From positions 62,001-126,000 of the forward strand of contig JBBRAX010000002.1 in assembly GCA_038206395.1 (NCBI GenBank): a stretch of 64,000 nt of DNA. Reading direction: 5' to 3'. The stretch is from JAGSPQ01 sp038206395. GTDB taxonomy: Bacteria > Myxococcota > Myxococcia > Myxococcales > Myxococcaceae. The position numbers and the translations under genes were made by a program. Positions within the stretch are counted from its first letter, which is position 1; every line of letters begins with the position of its first letter. Positions 31,878 to 40,387 of the stretch are shown piece after piece. A model generated the notes under the pieces. The model had not been told where the DNA came from. It saw only the letters and a program-made list of their open reading frames with translations, and searched no databases.

Positions 31878-33719
31878 CTACTCTTTCACGGGGGTCGCCT
31901 TCAACGCGGCCTTGCCTTCCTTCACGTAGACCTGGAAGCGAACCGTCTTGCAGTTGTACTTCGCGACCAGCTGCTCCTTGTTCTTGCGGAGCTTGGCGAC
32001 GAACTTGTCGAAGGTGAGGCCGTCGGCCGGCTCGCCGCAGCGCTCGCGGGTGGTGACGAAATCACGGAAGACTTCCTGGAAGTGGGCGTCTTCCGAGCCA
32101 CCTCCCGCGGCGATCGACGGCGGCACCGACGCGACGCGGGGCGTGCCCGGCATCGTCCTCGGCAGCGGGGCCATCGGGTTCTCCTTCGTGTTCCCGCGGG
32201 CGCTGGCCTTGAGCAGCTCCTGAGGAATGATGGCGACGCGCGTCGCGTCCGGATTGTCGCCCTGGGCCTGCTCGTCAGCGCTCATCATCCCGCCCGCCAT
32301 CGCGAATGGATCGACGGCCGGGTTGCTCTGGGTGGACGCCATCGACATCGGGTTCTTGTAGCCGTGCGCGGGATACGACGTGGTGCGCTGGCTCTCGAAG
32401 TCGTCGTCGCCCAGAGACATCGGCGGGGGGGGCGCGCGCTGCGGGGGAGGCGCTGGGGGGCCGAGCGCGGCGAAAGGATCTTCACCCGGCTCTTCGACGG
32501 GCGGAGGCGAGTAGCGCGGCGCTTCCATGGTCGACGCCGAACGCATCGACGGCTCGGGGTAAGTCTGGGCCTCGACTTCTGGCGACGTCGCCAGAGCGCG
32601 CGCAGGCGTGCTGGGGCCGAAGTTGAAGTCGTCGGGGCTCGCCTCGGCGGGAGCCGGCGCGTCGGCGATCGGCAGCGGCGCGAGCGCATCGGGGCGAGCA
32701 GGAATCGAGGCAATCGGAGGCGGCAACGGCGCGCGGGGGCCGACGTACGCTTCTTCGTCGGCCTGCGCCGAGCCCATCAGCAGCGTGAAGGCGATCGCAG
32801 CGATCAAGAGGCCGGCAAACATGAAGAGTGCCGTCTTCTGGTAGCCCGCCAGCGCGGTCATCGCCGGGCGAACCGAGGCGACAGCGACCACCTCGAAGGG
32901 CGTGCCGGGGATGTCGCGGCGAATGCCGATCTCGAGCGGGCTGGCCCCACCCATTACGTCGCTCGCCGTGAGAATCGGCAGCTTCAGAGGCCCCAGCTCG
33001 GTCACCGGGCCAACTTCGGCGTTCATCGCCTTGCCCGGCTGCCTGACCAGAGGAATCAGGTTCTTCTTCGTGCCGCTGGCCGCGACTTCCTTTCCACCAA
33101 TCGAGAGGCCGAGGGCGGTGAGAGAGAGATCCTTCGCAACGGTGTCGACGATCGCCTGCGCTTCGACGGCCAGCGGCAGGCCGACCATGACCGCGCCAAT
33201 CGCGCGGACCTCGTTCTTGTCCACGCCGAACATCGGCAGCGAATAGAAGAGGTGCGGGCCGCCGAACGCATCGACGATCTCGCCCTTGCCGCCCGCGAGC
33301 GAAATCACCTTCGCGTCGAACCCTTCGGGCGCTGCGGCCGCTTCGTCCGTGCCCTTCGCGATCAGCGCGCCGATGTCATTCGAGACGCCGACGATGACCA
33401 GCGGGCGAAGGTTCTCGGGGAGCGCTTCCGCGACCGCGGTGCGAACCATCGCGAACCTCTCGGCCGAGGGCGCTTCGGGCTTCGCCGTCCTGGGGCCGGG
33501 GTTGGTGATCGCGGGCGTCGACGCGAGCTTGAGCACCGCGGCCTGGAGCTCCGAGCGGCTGGACTCGAGGCGCAGCGCGACGGCCGCGGGGGCGCTGAAG
33601 GCGTGCCCAGTTGCCTGATCCACCATCACGGACCCGACTGCGGGCGAGAGGAGGAAGAGGTGGGCGCCCCAGAGGCCCAGCGTGAGAAAGGCGAAGACGA
33701 GAAACTTGAGGCGGGTCAA
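31878..33719 (-). CDS. MXAN_5187-like membrane sensor protein
   Basis: A 613-residue protein. An N-terminal helix (FLVFAFLTLGLWGAHLFLL) and a second near residue 300 (ALFMFAGLLIAAIAFTLLM) enclose an extracytoplasmic domain of about 250 residues, resembling a cache-type sensor. The cytoplasmic part is a long Pro/Ala-rich, low-complexity linker. The last 70 residues are basic (FDKFVAKLRKNKEQLVAKY, VRFQVYVKEG) and fit the small C-terminal domain named after Myxococcus MXAN_5187. That name comes from memory, without a search. Function is unknown. It is divergent from the DUF2007 gene. Confidence 0.7.
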   Translation of the reverse strand: MTRLKFLVFAFLTLGLWGAHLFLLSPAVGSVMVDQATGHAFSAPAAVALRLESSRSELQAAVLKLASTPAITNPGPRTAKPEAPSAERFAMVRTAVAEALPENLRPLVIVGVSNDIGALIAKGTDEAAAAPEGFDAKVISLAGGKGEIVDAFGGPHLFYSLPMFGVDKNEVRAIGAVMVGLPLAVEAQAIVDTVAKDLSLTALGLSIGGKEVAASGTKKNLIPLVRQPGKAMNAEVGPVTELGPLKLPILTASDVMGGASPLEIGIRRDIPGTPFEVVAVASVRPAMTALAGYQKTALFMFAGLLIAAIAFTLLMGSAQADEEAYVGPRAPLPPPIASIPARPDALAPLPIADAPAPAEASPDDFNFGPSTPARALATSPEVEAQTYPEPSMRSASTMEAPRYSPPPVEEPGEDPFAALGPPAPPPQRAPPPPMSLGDDDFESQRTTSYPAHGYKNPMSMASTQSNPAVDPFAMAGGMMSADEQAQGDNPDATRVAIIPQELLKASARGNTKENPMAPLPRTMPGTPRVASVPPSIAAGGGSEDAHFQEVFRDFVTTRERCGEPADGLTFDKFVAKLRKNKEQLVAKYNCKTVRFQVYVKEGKAALKATPVKE

Positions 33720-33730
33720 GGCAGTCGACT

Positions 33731-33736
33731 TATAAC
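33731..33736 (+). promoter_or_regulatory. Possible -10 element between divergent genes
   Basis: TATAAC stands out in the 62-bp gap between divergent genes and could be a -10 box for the DUF2007 gene, with TTGAGG at 33706-33711 as a weak -35 (19-base spacer). The reverse strand offers TATAAG at the same place. Support is weak. Confidence 0.3.
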
Positions 33737-33781
33737 TGCGGCCGCGGCTCCCCTCAAGAAACTCGAACGAAAGGCGGCACC

Positions 33782-34081
33782 ATGGCTGACAGCTTCTCCA
33801 TCGTTCGCACCACGGAAGATCCTCTGACGGCCGACCGGCTGGTCGAAGTTCTGCGCCAGGAGAAAATCGACGCCTTCACCCGCGAGCGCGGCGCCGCCTC
33901 GACCGCATCCTTCGAGCCGGCCGTTGGCGCCTTCTACGAGCTCTTCGTACCCGACGCGGATCTGAACCGCGCCTCCACCCTCGTCGACGCCGAGCTGGCG
34001 GCCATCGAAGCCGAAGGCGCCCAGAACGCCGCCGCCGCTGAAGAAGAGGCGATGTCGGGCGAGAACAAGACCCCGCAGTAG
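33782..34081 (+). CDS. DUF2007-type small protein
   Basis: A 99-residue soluble protein. Residues 4-70 match the DUF2007 pattern (putative signal-transducing protein): FSIVRTTEDPLTADRLVEVL, EKIDAFTRE, and FYELFVPDADLNRASTLVDA. An acidic, Ala-rich tail follows. The fold is ACT/ferredoxin-like, but the biochemical role is not established. It is monocistronic, with GGCGGC just before the ATG and a possible promoter in the divergent gap. Confidence 0.8.
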   Translation: MADSFSIVRTTEDPLTADRLVEVLRQEKIDAFTRERGAASTASFEPAVGAFYELFVPDADLNRASTLVDAELAAIEAEGAQNAAAAEEEAMSGENKTPQ

Positions 34082-34104
34082 GTTTCGAGAGGTCGCCCGA
34101 GAAA

Positions 34105-34896
34105 TCAGGGCGTCAACACAGGTTGCACGGAATAGAGGCTCACGCCTTCTACTGTCCACTTCGCGTAGCCCAGGTTCCGGCCCAGGTAGTTGGCCAGCGG
34201 CTCGTCGACGACTTTTCCGAAGCTGCGCGAGGCGTGGCGAAGAAACGAGCCGCCCTTTTTGTGAACGAGAAAGCCGACGTGGCTGATGCGGGTGACCATC
34301 TGCGGGCGGTCGGCGCGCACCACCACCACCAAGGTCCCCGTCGGAGCGGCCTTCAGCTTCTCCTGCGCCACCCCCGCCGGAATCAGGTCCCACGCGTACT
34401 CGCCGCGGCGCTGGTGCTCGACGCTCAAGCCCAGTGACGCCCCCGACTTCGACTTCCAGGCCACCTCATCCAGCGTCTTCTTCACCTGCACCGTCTCGGG
34501 CCCCCCGATGCTGCGCGTGATGTCCTTCAGGAAGCCCTTCTTCAAATTGCTGGGCACCCACTGTGCTTCCATCACGTGGTTGCGCGTCTGAAAGTCCGGC
34601 GTTTCCCCCTCGTAGCGAATGCGCGTCAGCAGAGGCACCACGGCGTCGGGCGACTGGGCGAGGCTCAAGGCAATCGCTTCTTCGACGAACGTGAGGCAGT
34701 CGACCGCGTCGTAGCGCACCAGCGGGTCGGGATCCCTTCCCTGCCCTTCGCCCAGAGGCGAGACGACATATGGGGTTCCGACGAACTTCGCGCTCACCGC
34801 CTCGAGCCTCTCGCTCAACGGGCGCGCGGGACCCACGGCGAACATCACTTCCGTCGTGGGAGCGGCCGCCAACAGCGTCAGCAGGAGGGGCGTCAC
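34105..34896 (-). CDS. DUF1460-like NlpC/P60-fold putative peptidoglycan amidase
   Basis: A 263-residue exported protein (signal peptide TPLLLTLLAAAPTTEVMF). RYDAVDCLTFVEEAIAL supplies the catalytic Cys, and RISHVGFLVHK supplies the His. These match DUF1460 enzymes, which share the NlpC/P60 papain-like fold and resemble N-acetylmuramoyl-L-alanine amidases. The first motif reads DAVDC rather than the common DCVT, so the match is by pattern. The GTG start overlaps the upstream HEAT gene stop (GTGA). A role in wall turnover or recycling is likely. Confidence 0.75.
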   Translation of the reverse strand: MTPLLLTLLAAAPTTEVMFAVGPARPLSERLEAVSAKFVGTPYVVSPLGEGQGRDPDPLVRYDAVDCLTFVEEAIALSLAQSPDAVVPLLTRIRYEGETPDFQTRNHVMEAQWVPSNLKKGFLKDITRSIGGPETVQVKKTLDEVAWKSKSGASLGLSVEHQRRGEYAWDLIPAGVAQEKLKAAPTGTLVVVVRADRPQMVTRISHVGFLVHKKGGSFLRHASRSFGKVVDEPLANYLGRNLGYAKWTVEGVSLYSVQPVLTP

Positions 34897-35867
34897 TTGA
34901 TTCCGGCTTTGCGCAGAATCGTGCGGCGCTGATCGTCGGGCAAGCGCAGCTTCTCGAGCTCGCGTTCGTAGGGCAGTCGATCTTCTCCGAATGCCTGGAA
35001 GCTCGTCAGCACCAGCCAGTCGAGCTTCGCGGCATCGCCTCCCTCGTAAAGGATTCGCGCGGCCACGGCCTGCAGCGAACGGTCGGGGTCTTTGAGCAAC
35101 GGCTCGAGCACGGGGGCCGCATCCTTCGCCCTGGCGCCTTCGAACAGCGAAAGCCCCTGCATGCGCACATAGCGATCCGTGGACGCCAGCTGCGCCTTGG
35201 CGAACTTCTGGCCGGCGGCGTTGCCCATCTGGCAGAGGCCGGCCGCGGCGGCGAAGCGGGCGCTCTCGGACGAATGGGTCAGGTACGACTCGAGCACGGG
35301 CGCCTGCTTGCGATCGCCGACCTGGCCCAACGACACCAACATCGCCGCGCGGGTCTCGGGGTCTTCTTCCGACTTCACCGCCCTGGCGAGCACGGCCCCA
35401 TATTTGGGGTCGCCGATCGACCCCAGCGCACGGGCGGCGTCGCGGCGAACGCCCAGCGTCTTGTCGGCCAGCGCCTGCCCCAGCCGCCCTGCGGCGGCGC
35501 GGCTCTTCATCCGCCCCAGCCCCTGCGCCGAGTACATGCGCACTGGCCCGTCTTCGTCATTGAGGCCGGCGAGCAGCCCCTGCTCGCCCTGCGCATGCCC
35601 GAGGCCTGCGAGCACCTGCGCCATCGCGCGCTTCTTCTCGAGGTCGGCCTCGCGGGTCATCAGGCTCGACAGCTCGTGGGCGGCGTACGCCTCTTCACCC
35701 AGGCGCTTGATGCGGTTGACGACCGAGTTGGGGTTCGAGCCGCCGCCAGCGACTTCGTTGACGAGCTCAGAAGCCTCGCCGCGCTTCGAGACGGCCTTGC
35801 GGGACGACGGCCCGGCCACGGCGGAGGCACACAGAAGAAGGCAGAGAAGGAAGGTGATCGCGCGCAT
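34893..35867 (-). CDS. Exported HEAT-repeat protein
   Basis: A 324-residue protein with signal peptide AITFLLCLLLCASAVAG and about seven HEAT-like helical repeats (GDPKYGAVLARAVKSEEDPE, GPVRMYSAQGLGRMKSRAA). Such solenoids bind proteins. It is coupled to the DUF1460-like gene by a GTGA overlap and divergent, with only 36 bp between start codons, from a second HEAT-repeat gene. The two HEAT proteins may work in one periplasmic complex. Confidence 0.85.
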   Translation of the reverse strand: MRAITFLLCLLLCASAVAGPSSRKAVSKRGEASELVNEVAGGGSNPNSVVNRIKRLGEEAYAAHELSSLMTREADLEKKRAMAQVLAGLGHAQGEQGLLAGLNDEDGPVRMYSAQGLGRMKSRAAAGRLGQALADKTLGVRRDAARALGSIGDPKYGAVLARAVKSEEDPETRAAMLVSLGQVGDRKQAPVLESYLTHSSESARFAAAAGLCQMGNAAGQKFAKAQLASTDRYVRMQGLSLFEGARAKDAAPVLEPLLKDPDRSLQAVAARILYEGGDAAKLDWLVLTSFQAFGEDRLPYERELEKLRLPDDQRRTILRKAGIK

Positions 35868-35903
35868 GCTTGGGCACCAAAGACGCTACCATCAGGCCCA
35901 CCC

Positions 35904-37535
35904 ATGCGCTGGTTCCGCGCCTCATTGCGCGCGTTCGCCGTCGTGGCGATCGCCCTGTGCCTCCCTTCCCCCACCTGGGGGCAGAACCGCGCGTTCGGAG
36001 CGCGCTGCAAAGAATCGTGCCTCAAGCACCTGACGGATCCCCGCCAGCGCGCGGTGCTCTGCGGGCGATGCCTCACCGACAACACGAACGATCGCGGCAG
36101 CTGGGCGGCGTCCCTGAAAGACGAGGCGACCCGGCAGGACCTGCTCGAGGACATCCTCAAAGACCCCGACTGGCAGGTGCGCTGGGGTTCGATCCGCGCG
36201 ATGTCGACCCGCGGCTTTTCTGACCTGCGCGAGCTGTCGCGGTGGATCCTCGAGGGCCGCGACAACCTGCCGTGTCTGACCGCCGTGCACCTGGCCGGCA
36301 GCAAGAAGCAGACGACCGCCACCCTGCTCGCAGGGGCCGGCTCGATGGGCCCATCGTCCGCGGCCCTCTGCTGGAGCAAGCGGGAAGAGCTGCGCAAGGC
36401 GCTCGAGGTCGAGCTCTATTCCTCCGACGCGCTGGTGCGGCGTGAGGCGCTGCTGCACCTGTCAGCGTTTCTCGAGAACGCCAATGCGCGCACGGTGCTG
36501 AACGCGATGGCGAGCCGGAAGCCCGAGTCGGACGCGACGGCGGCGATGGCGCTCGTCGAAGACGCGGCGGCGGGTGGGCCGGCCGCGGGCGCCGCAGTGC
36601 TGAAGGTCGCGAAGGAAGCGGACGCCGAACGGGTGAACCGGCTGCTGGCGATCTGGGCAGTGACGTTCGACCAGCAGAAGGCGCGGCTGACTCCCGCCAG
36701 CCCGCTGAACGATCGAAAAGAGGCGATCACCCTGCTCTCGCAGATCGGCCCCCTGGGCGCGTCGGAGCTCGAGAAGCTTCTCGACGACGCCGACGTCTCG
36801 GTTCGACACGCGGCGGCGCGCGCCCTGGCCCGCGGTGAAGGGCTGACGCTTGGGCTCTACGCAAAGACGAAGCTCGACCCGGCAAACAAAGTGCCCACGG
36901 CGTTGCGGCTGAAGTGGGTCGAGTTCCTGGGCCGCAGCGACTCGGAGGCCTGTGCCGACACGTTGCGCGCCGCGGTGAATGACGTGCGGCTCGACGACGC
37001 AGTCCGCTCTGCCGCGATCGGCGCGCTGGGCGGCTGCGCGGGCGCTGGCGCGATGGACGAGGTGAAGAAGGCGCTGGCCTCGAAGTCTCCGAAGCAGCGG
37101 GCGGCGGCCATCGACGCGCTCGGTCAGATGCCCCGCGTGGCGGAAGCGGCGCAGCTCGTCACGGCCGCGCTCAAAGACGTCGAGCCCTCCGTGCTGGCGG
37201 CGGCGGTTCGCGCGGTGGCGGCGCAACACCTGACCACGAAGATGCCGGAAGTCGTGGCGCTGCTCGAGCACGGCTCGCCCGAGGTGCGGCTGGCCTCGGC
37301 AAAGGCAGTGGTGGTGTTGGGCGACTCGCGCGCCGCAGGGATCCTGGGCCGGTCGCTGAAGAAAGACCCGGCGGAAGAGGTGCGCGAGGCTTGTGCACGG
37401 GCCCTGGGCGACCTGGGCGGGGCCGAAGCGGTGGGCCCCCTGACCCACGCTGCAGAAAAAGACGCGAGCTCGAGAGTGAAATACGTTGCGAGTGAGTCCC
37501 TTCGTAAGTTGGGATTCAGCCGTGCTGCGAAGTGA
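35904..37535 (+). CDS. Exported HEAT-repeat protein, long form
   Basis: A 543-residue protein with signal peptide AFAVVAIALCLPSPTWGQ. ATG 35904 is chosen for this reason, since the frame is open far upstream. A Cys-rich N-terminal segment (RCKESCLKHL, LCGRCLTDN) could bind metal or form disulfides. About ten HEAT/PBS-lyase-like repeats follow (LVRREALLHLSAFLENANAR, SPEVRLASAKAVVVLGDSRA). The gene ends 13 bases before the degenerate GGDEF gene, so the two are probably co-transcribed. Confidence 0.85.
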   Translation: MRWFRASLRAFAVVAIALCLPSPTWGQNRAFGARCKESCLKHLTDPRQRAVLCGRCLTDNTNDRGSWAASLKDEATRQDLLEDILKDPDWQVRWGSIRAMSTRGFSDLRELSRWILEGRDNLPCLTAVHLAGSKKQTTATLLAGAGSMGPSSAALCWSKREELRKALEVELYSSDALVRREALLHLSAFLENANARTVLNAMASRKPESDATAAMALVEDAAAGGPAAGAAVLKVAKEADAERVNRLLAIWAVTFDQQKARLTPASPLNDRKEAITLLSQIGPLGASELEKLLDDADVSVRHAAARALARGEGLTLGLYAKTKLDPANKVPTALRLKWVEFLGRSDSEACADTLRAAVNDVRLDDAVRSAAIGALGGCAGAGAMDEVKKALASKSPKQRAAAIDALGQMPRVAEAAQLVTAALKDVEPSVLAAAVRAVAAQHLTTKMPEVVALLEHGSPEVRLASAKAVVVLGDSRAAGILGRSLKKDPAEEVREACARALGDLGGAEAVGPLTHAAEKDASSRVKYVASESLRKLGFSRAAK

Positions 37536-37548
37536 GGTCTGACCAAAC

Positions 37549-38463
37549 GTGAAGCTCAAGCTCGCCGCCGTCATCGAACCGAAAGAACCGCGCTGGAAGT
37601 CCATCTGCGCCGGGCTGAAGAAGGCCGGCCTCAAGGTCTCTGCCGCCCGCGCCGTGGACCAGCTGAGCAAAGAGGACGTCGTCGTGCTCGGCCCATCGCT
37701 GGCGTCGCCTTCGCGGCTGTCGCGAGCGGTGCGCAACGCGAGGCCCCAGGCGCTGCTGATGGCGGCCCAGAGCAAGGGCTTCAAGGCCCCGTTCGCCGAC
37801 GCCGTGCTGCCGCTGCCGATTTCCCCCAACGACCTGCGCGTTCGTTTGTCCGAGCTGCAGCTGCACCGCGACGCGACCGACGAGGATCCGCTGCCGACGA
37901 TGCGCCCGGGCGAAGGCATTCTCGACCCGATGACGAACTTCTACACGTTCGCCCATTTCAAAGAGGTGCTGTTCGTCGAGGTGAAGCGCGCGCGCCGCTA
38001 TGGCTTCCCGCTGGCGCTCGCTTTGATCGCGTTCGACCCGCTGCCGGTGAAGGTCGACGAGGAGCTGCGGGGCCAGCTGATGGGCGGCCTCTCGCTGGCG
38101 ATTCGCCGTTCGCTGCGCGACACCGACTTCCCAGTGCAGCAGGCGCCCGATCGCGTGGTGCTGTTGATGCCGCACACGGATCTGGCGGGCTCGTTGATCG
38201 TGGCGCGCCGAATCTGCGAGCGCGTATCGAAGGCGACGCTGCAGCGCGGTGAGCAGGTGCTGAACCCGACGATCTCGGCGGGCGTGGCGGCAGGTGCGCC
38301 CGGCCACGAGTACGGCTTCTCGGATCTGGTGCGGCAGGCCACCGATGGGCTGAACGCGGCGATGGCGCGCGGCGGAAACCGGGTCGAGTTCATCGACGCG
38401 GCCGATCGCCTGCCGCTTCAGCCGCCGTCGATCGCTGCCGCGGTTCCGCCGGCCATCCGGTAG
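37549..38463 (+). CDS. Pseudo-receiver plus degenerate GGDEF protein
   Basis: A 304-residue cytoplasmic protein. Residues 1-110 look like a receiver fold without the phosphoacceptor Asp. Residues about 125-295 align with GGDEF domains: DPMTNFYTFAHF stands where DxLTGLxNRRxF is expected, and LALALIAFDPL replaces the Asp-rich metal site. APDRVVLLMPHTD replaces the RYGGDEF signature. The active site and metal ligands are gone, so it cannot be a normal cyclase. It may bind GTP or c-di-GMP or act as a scaffold. It starts with GTG, 13 bases after the HEAT gene. Confidence 0.75.
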   Translation: MKLKLAAVIEPKEPRWKSICAGLKKAGLKVSAARAVDQLSKEDVVVLGPSLASPSRLSRAVRNARPQALLMAAQSKGFKAPFADAVLPLPISPNDLRVRLSELQLHRDATDEDPLPTMRPGEGILDPMTNFYTFAHFKEVLFVEVKRARRYGFPLALALIAFDPLPVKVDEELRGQLMGGLSLAIRRSLRDTDFPVQQAPDRVVLLMPHTDLAGSLIVARRICERVSKATLQRGEQVLNPTISAGVAAGAPGHEYGFSDLVRQATDGLNAAMARGGNRVEFIDAADRLPLQPPSIAAAVPPAIR

Positions 38464-38521
38464 GCAGAGGTACGACGGCGTGCTCCTTTCGCTGCGGTGT
38501 CGCGGCGGTAAGGTCCGCGCC

Positions 38522-40384
38522 ATGGGTGCACGCGCGATCTTCGGTACGTGGGTGTTGGTGCTGGCCGGCTGTCAGTGCGGGGGCCCTGCGCCAGCAACCG
38601 ACGGAGGCGGTGGCGCCGGTGGCGGTGGAGACCCAACCGGGCCGCTGAGCATCACCGTCGCGCCGGCCGACGCGACCTACCAGACCGACGGCGCGACGGC
38701 GGCGATGGCCGACTACAAAGCAGTCGCCACCTTCGCGGGAGGGCGCACCGAGGACGTGACGGCGACGGCGAAGTTCGCGCTCGACGACGCCTCGCTGGGC
38801 GGCTTCACGGGCAAGGCCTTCAAATCGACCCTCGACCGCGGAGGGAAGACGTCGGTCACCGCCACTTACAAGACGGTGAAGGGCGCCACGCCGGTGACAG
38901 TGTCGTTGAAGAAGGTGATTCGCGATCCCGCGTCGATGAACCTGCCCACCGACCCAGGCATGATCTTCGGCAAGACACCCGTCGCCTCGCGCAGCCCTGA
39001 GCTCGTCTACCCGAACGATCGCGCCTTGATTCCGCCCAACCTCGGCAAGCTCGAGGTGCACTTCCTGCCCGGAAACGGCAACACAGTGTTCGAGCTGTCG
39101 CTGAAGGGGCTGTTCACCGACGTCGTCATCTACCTGCGCTGCACCACGCCGATGAATGGCGGCTGCATCTACCTGCCCGACGAAGCGGCGTGGCGCGCAC
39201 TGGCGTTGGCGAACCGGGGCGGCCCGTCGGTGACGTTGAAGCTGAAGGGCACGGACGACACGGGCGCCGAAGTCGGCGAATCGGCCGCGCTGAACATCAG
39301 CTTCTCGCAGGACGAAATTCAGGGCGGCCTCTACTATTGGTCGACCACCGCCAAATCGATCATGCGGTTCGACTTCGCCTCGCCGACCCAGACCCAGGCG
39401 GTGAAGTTCGTCGACGCGACCATCGCGAACAACCCCAACGGCTGTGTCGGCTGCCACGCGTTGTCGCGCGACGGCAAGAAGATGGTGGTCGAGGCCGAAG
39501 GTGCGACCGATGGGCGGATCGCGATCGTCGACGTCGCGACGAAGACGACGACCACCGCGTTCCCTGCTCCGAACAAGAGCTTCTTCGCCTCGTGGAACGT
39601 GGACTCGACGAAGTTCGTCGGTGTCGATGACCGCGGCACGGACTTCAACCTGCGCGTGATGGACGGGACGACGGGAGCGCTGGTCGAGAGCATCGCCAAC
39701 ACCGGCACGAAAGACCGCGCGACGGATCACCCCGATTGGTCGGCCGACAACCAGACCATCGCCTACGCCAGCGTGACGCGCGAAGGGCCACGGGCGGTAT
39801 CGCTGCAGTGGCCGACGAAAGGGGCGATTCGCTTCGTGAAGAAGAACGTCTCGGGCTGGGATGCGCCTGTCGAGGTGGCGCCGTATGTGGCGGGGAAGAA
39901 CCGGTACTACCCGGCGATCGCTCCGAGCAGCGACTACCTGGTGTTCAACGAGAGCAACTGCAAAACGGGCGCGCAGGCCGACCTCAACTGCGACGGCGAC
40001 AGCGACCCCGACGCCAGGCTCTTCGCGGCAAGGCTTGCGGCGAACGCGTCGCTGGTTGAGCTGAAGAAGGCGAACGCGCCTGGCAAGCGCGACAACGGCA
40101 AGGTCGAGCTGACGAACTCGTTTCCGAAGTGGAGCCCCTTCAACTTCCAGCGCACGTCGACGGCCGGCTCAAGGCTGCAGTGGGTCACCTTCTCGTCGAC
40201 GCGTGCGTATGGCTTGCGCGAGAGCGGCGGGCTGACCTGGCTCTGGATGGTGGCGGTCGACCCCGACAAGGTGGCCTTGAGCGAAGATCCCAGCTACCCG
40301 GCGTTCTGTCTGCCCTTCCAGGACTTCGCGACCTCGAACCACATCGCGCAATGGGCGACGGTGATCGTGGGTGGAATCAACTAA
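38522..40384 (+). CDS. Beta-propeller lipoprotein with one CxxCH motif
   Basis: A 620-residue lipoprotein (lipobox LVLAGC) with a Gly-rich spacer. After an N-terminal Ig-like part comes GCVGCHALSRDGKK, a single c-type heme motif (C308-x-x-C311-H312). The C-terminal half has TolB/WD40-like propeller strands (WNVDSTKFVGVDDRG, DHPDWSADNQTIAYAS). CNCDGDSDPDA near residue 495 resembles a calcium loop. Heme attachment is possible if cytochrome maturation acts on it, but CxxCH can also be a structural coincidence. It is monocistronic and convergent with the FHA-GGEEF gene three bases away. Confidence 0.8.
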   Translation: MGARAIFGTWVLVLAGCQCGGPAPATDGGGGAGGGGDPTGPLSITVAPADATYQTDGATAAMADYKAVATFAGGRTEDVTATAKFALDDASLGGFTGKAFKSTLDRGGKTSVTATYKTVKGATPVTVSLKKVIRDPASMNLPTDPGMIFGKTPVASRSPELVYPNDRALIPPNLGKLEVHFLPGNGNTVFELSLKGLFTDVVIYLRCTTPMNGGCIYLPDEAAWRALALANRGGPSVTLKLKGTDDTGAEVGESAALNISFSQDEIQGGLYYWSTTAKSIMRFDFASPTQTQAVKFVDATIANNPNGCVGCHALSRDGKKMVVEAEGATDGRIAIVDVATKTTTTAFPAPNKSFFASWNVDSTKFVGVDDRGTDFNLRVMDGTTGALVESIANTGTKDRATDHPDWSADNQTIAYASVTREGPRAVSLQWPTKGAIRFVKKNVSGWDAPVEVAPYVAGKNRYYPAIAPSSDYLVFNESNCKTGAQADLNCDGDSDPDARLFAARLAANASLVELKKANAPGKRDNGKVELTNSFPKWSPFNFQRTSTAGSRLQWVTFSSTRAYGLRESGGLTWLWMVAVDPDKVALSEDPSYPAFCLPFQDFATSNHIAQWATVIVGGIN

Positions 40385-40387
40385 CGG

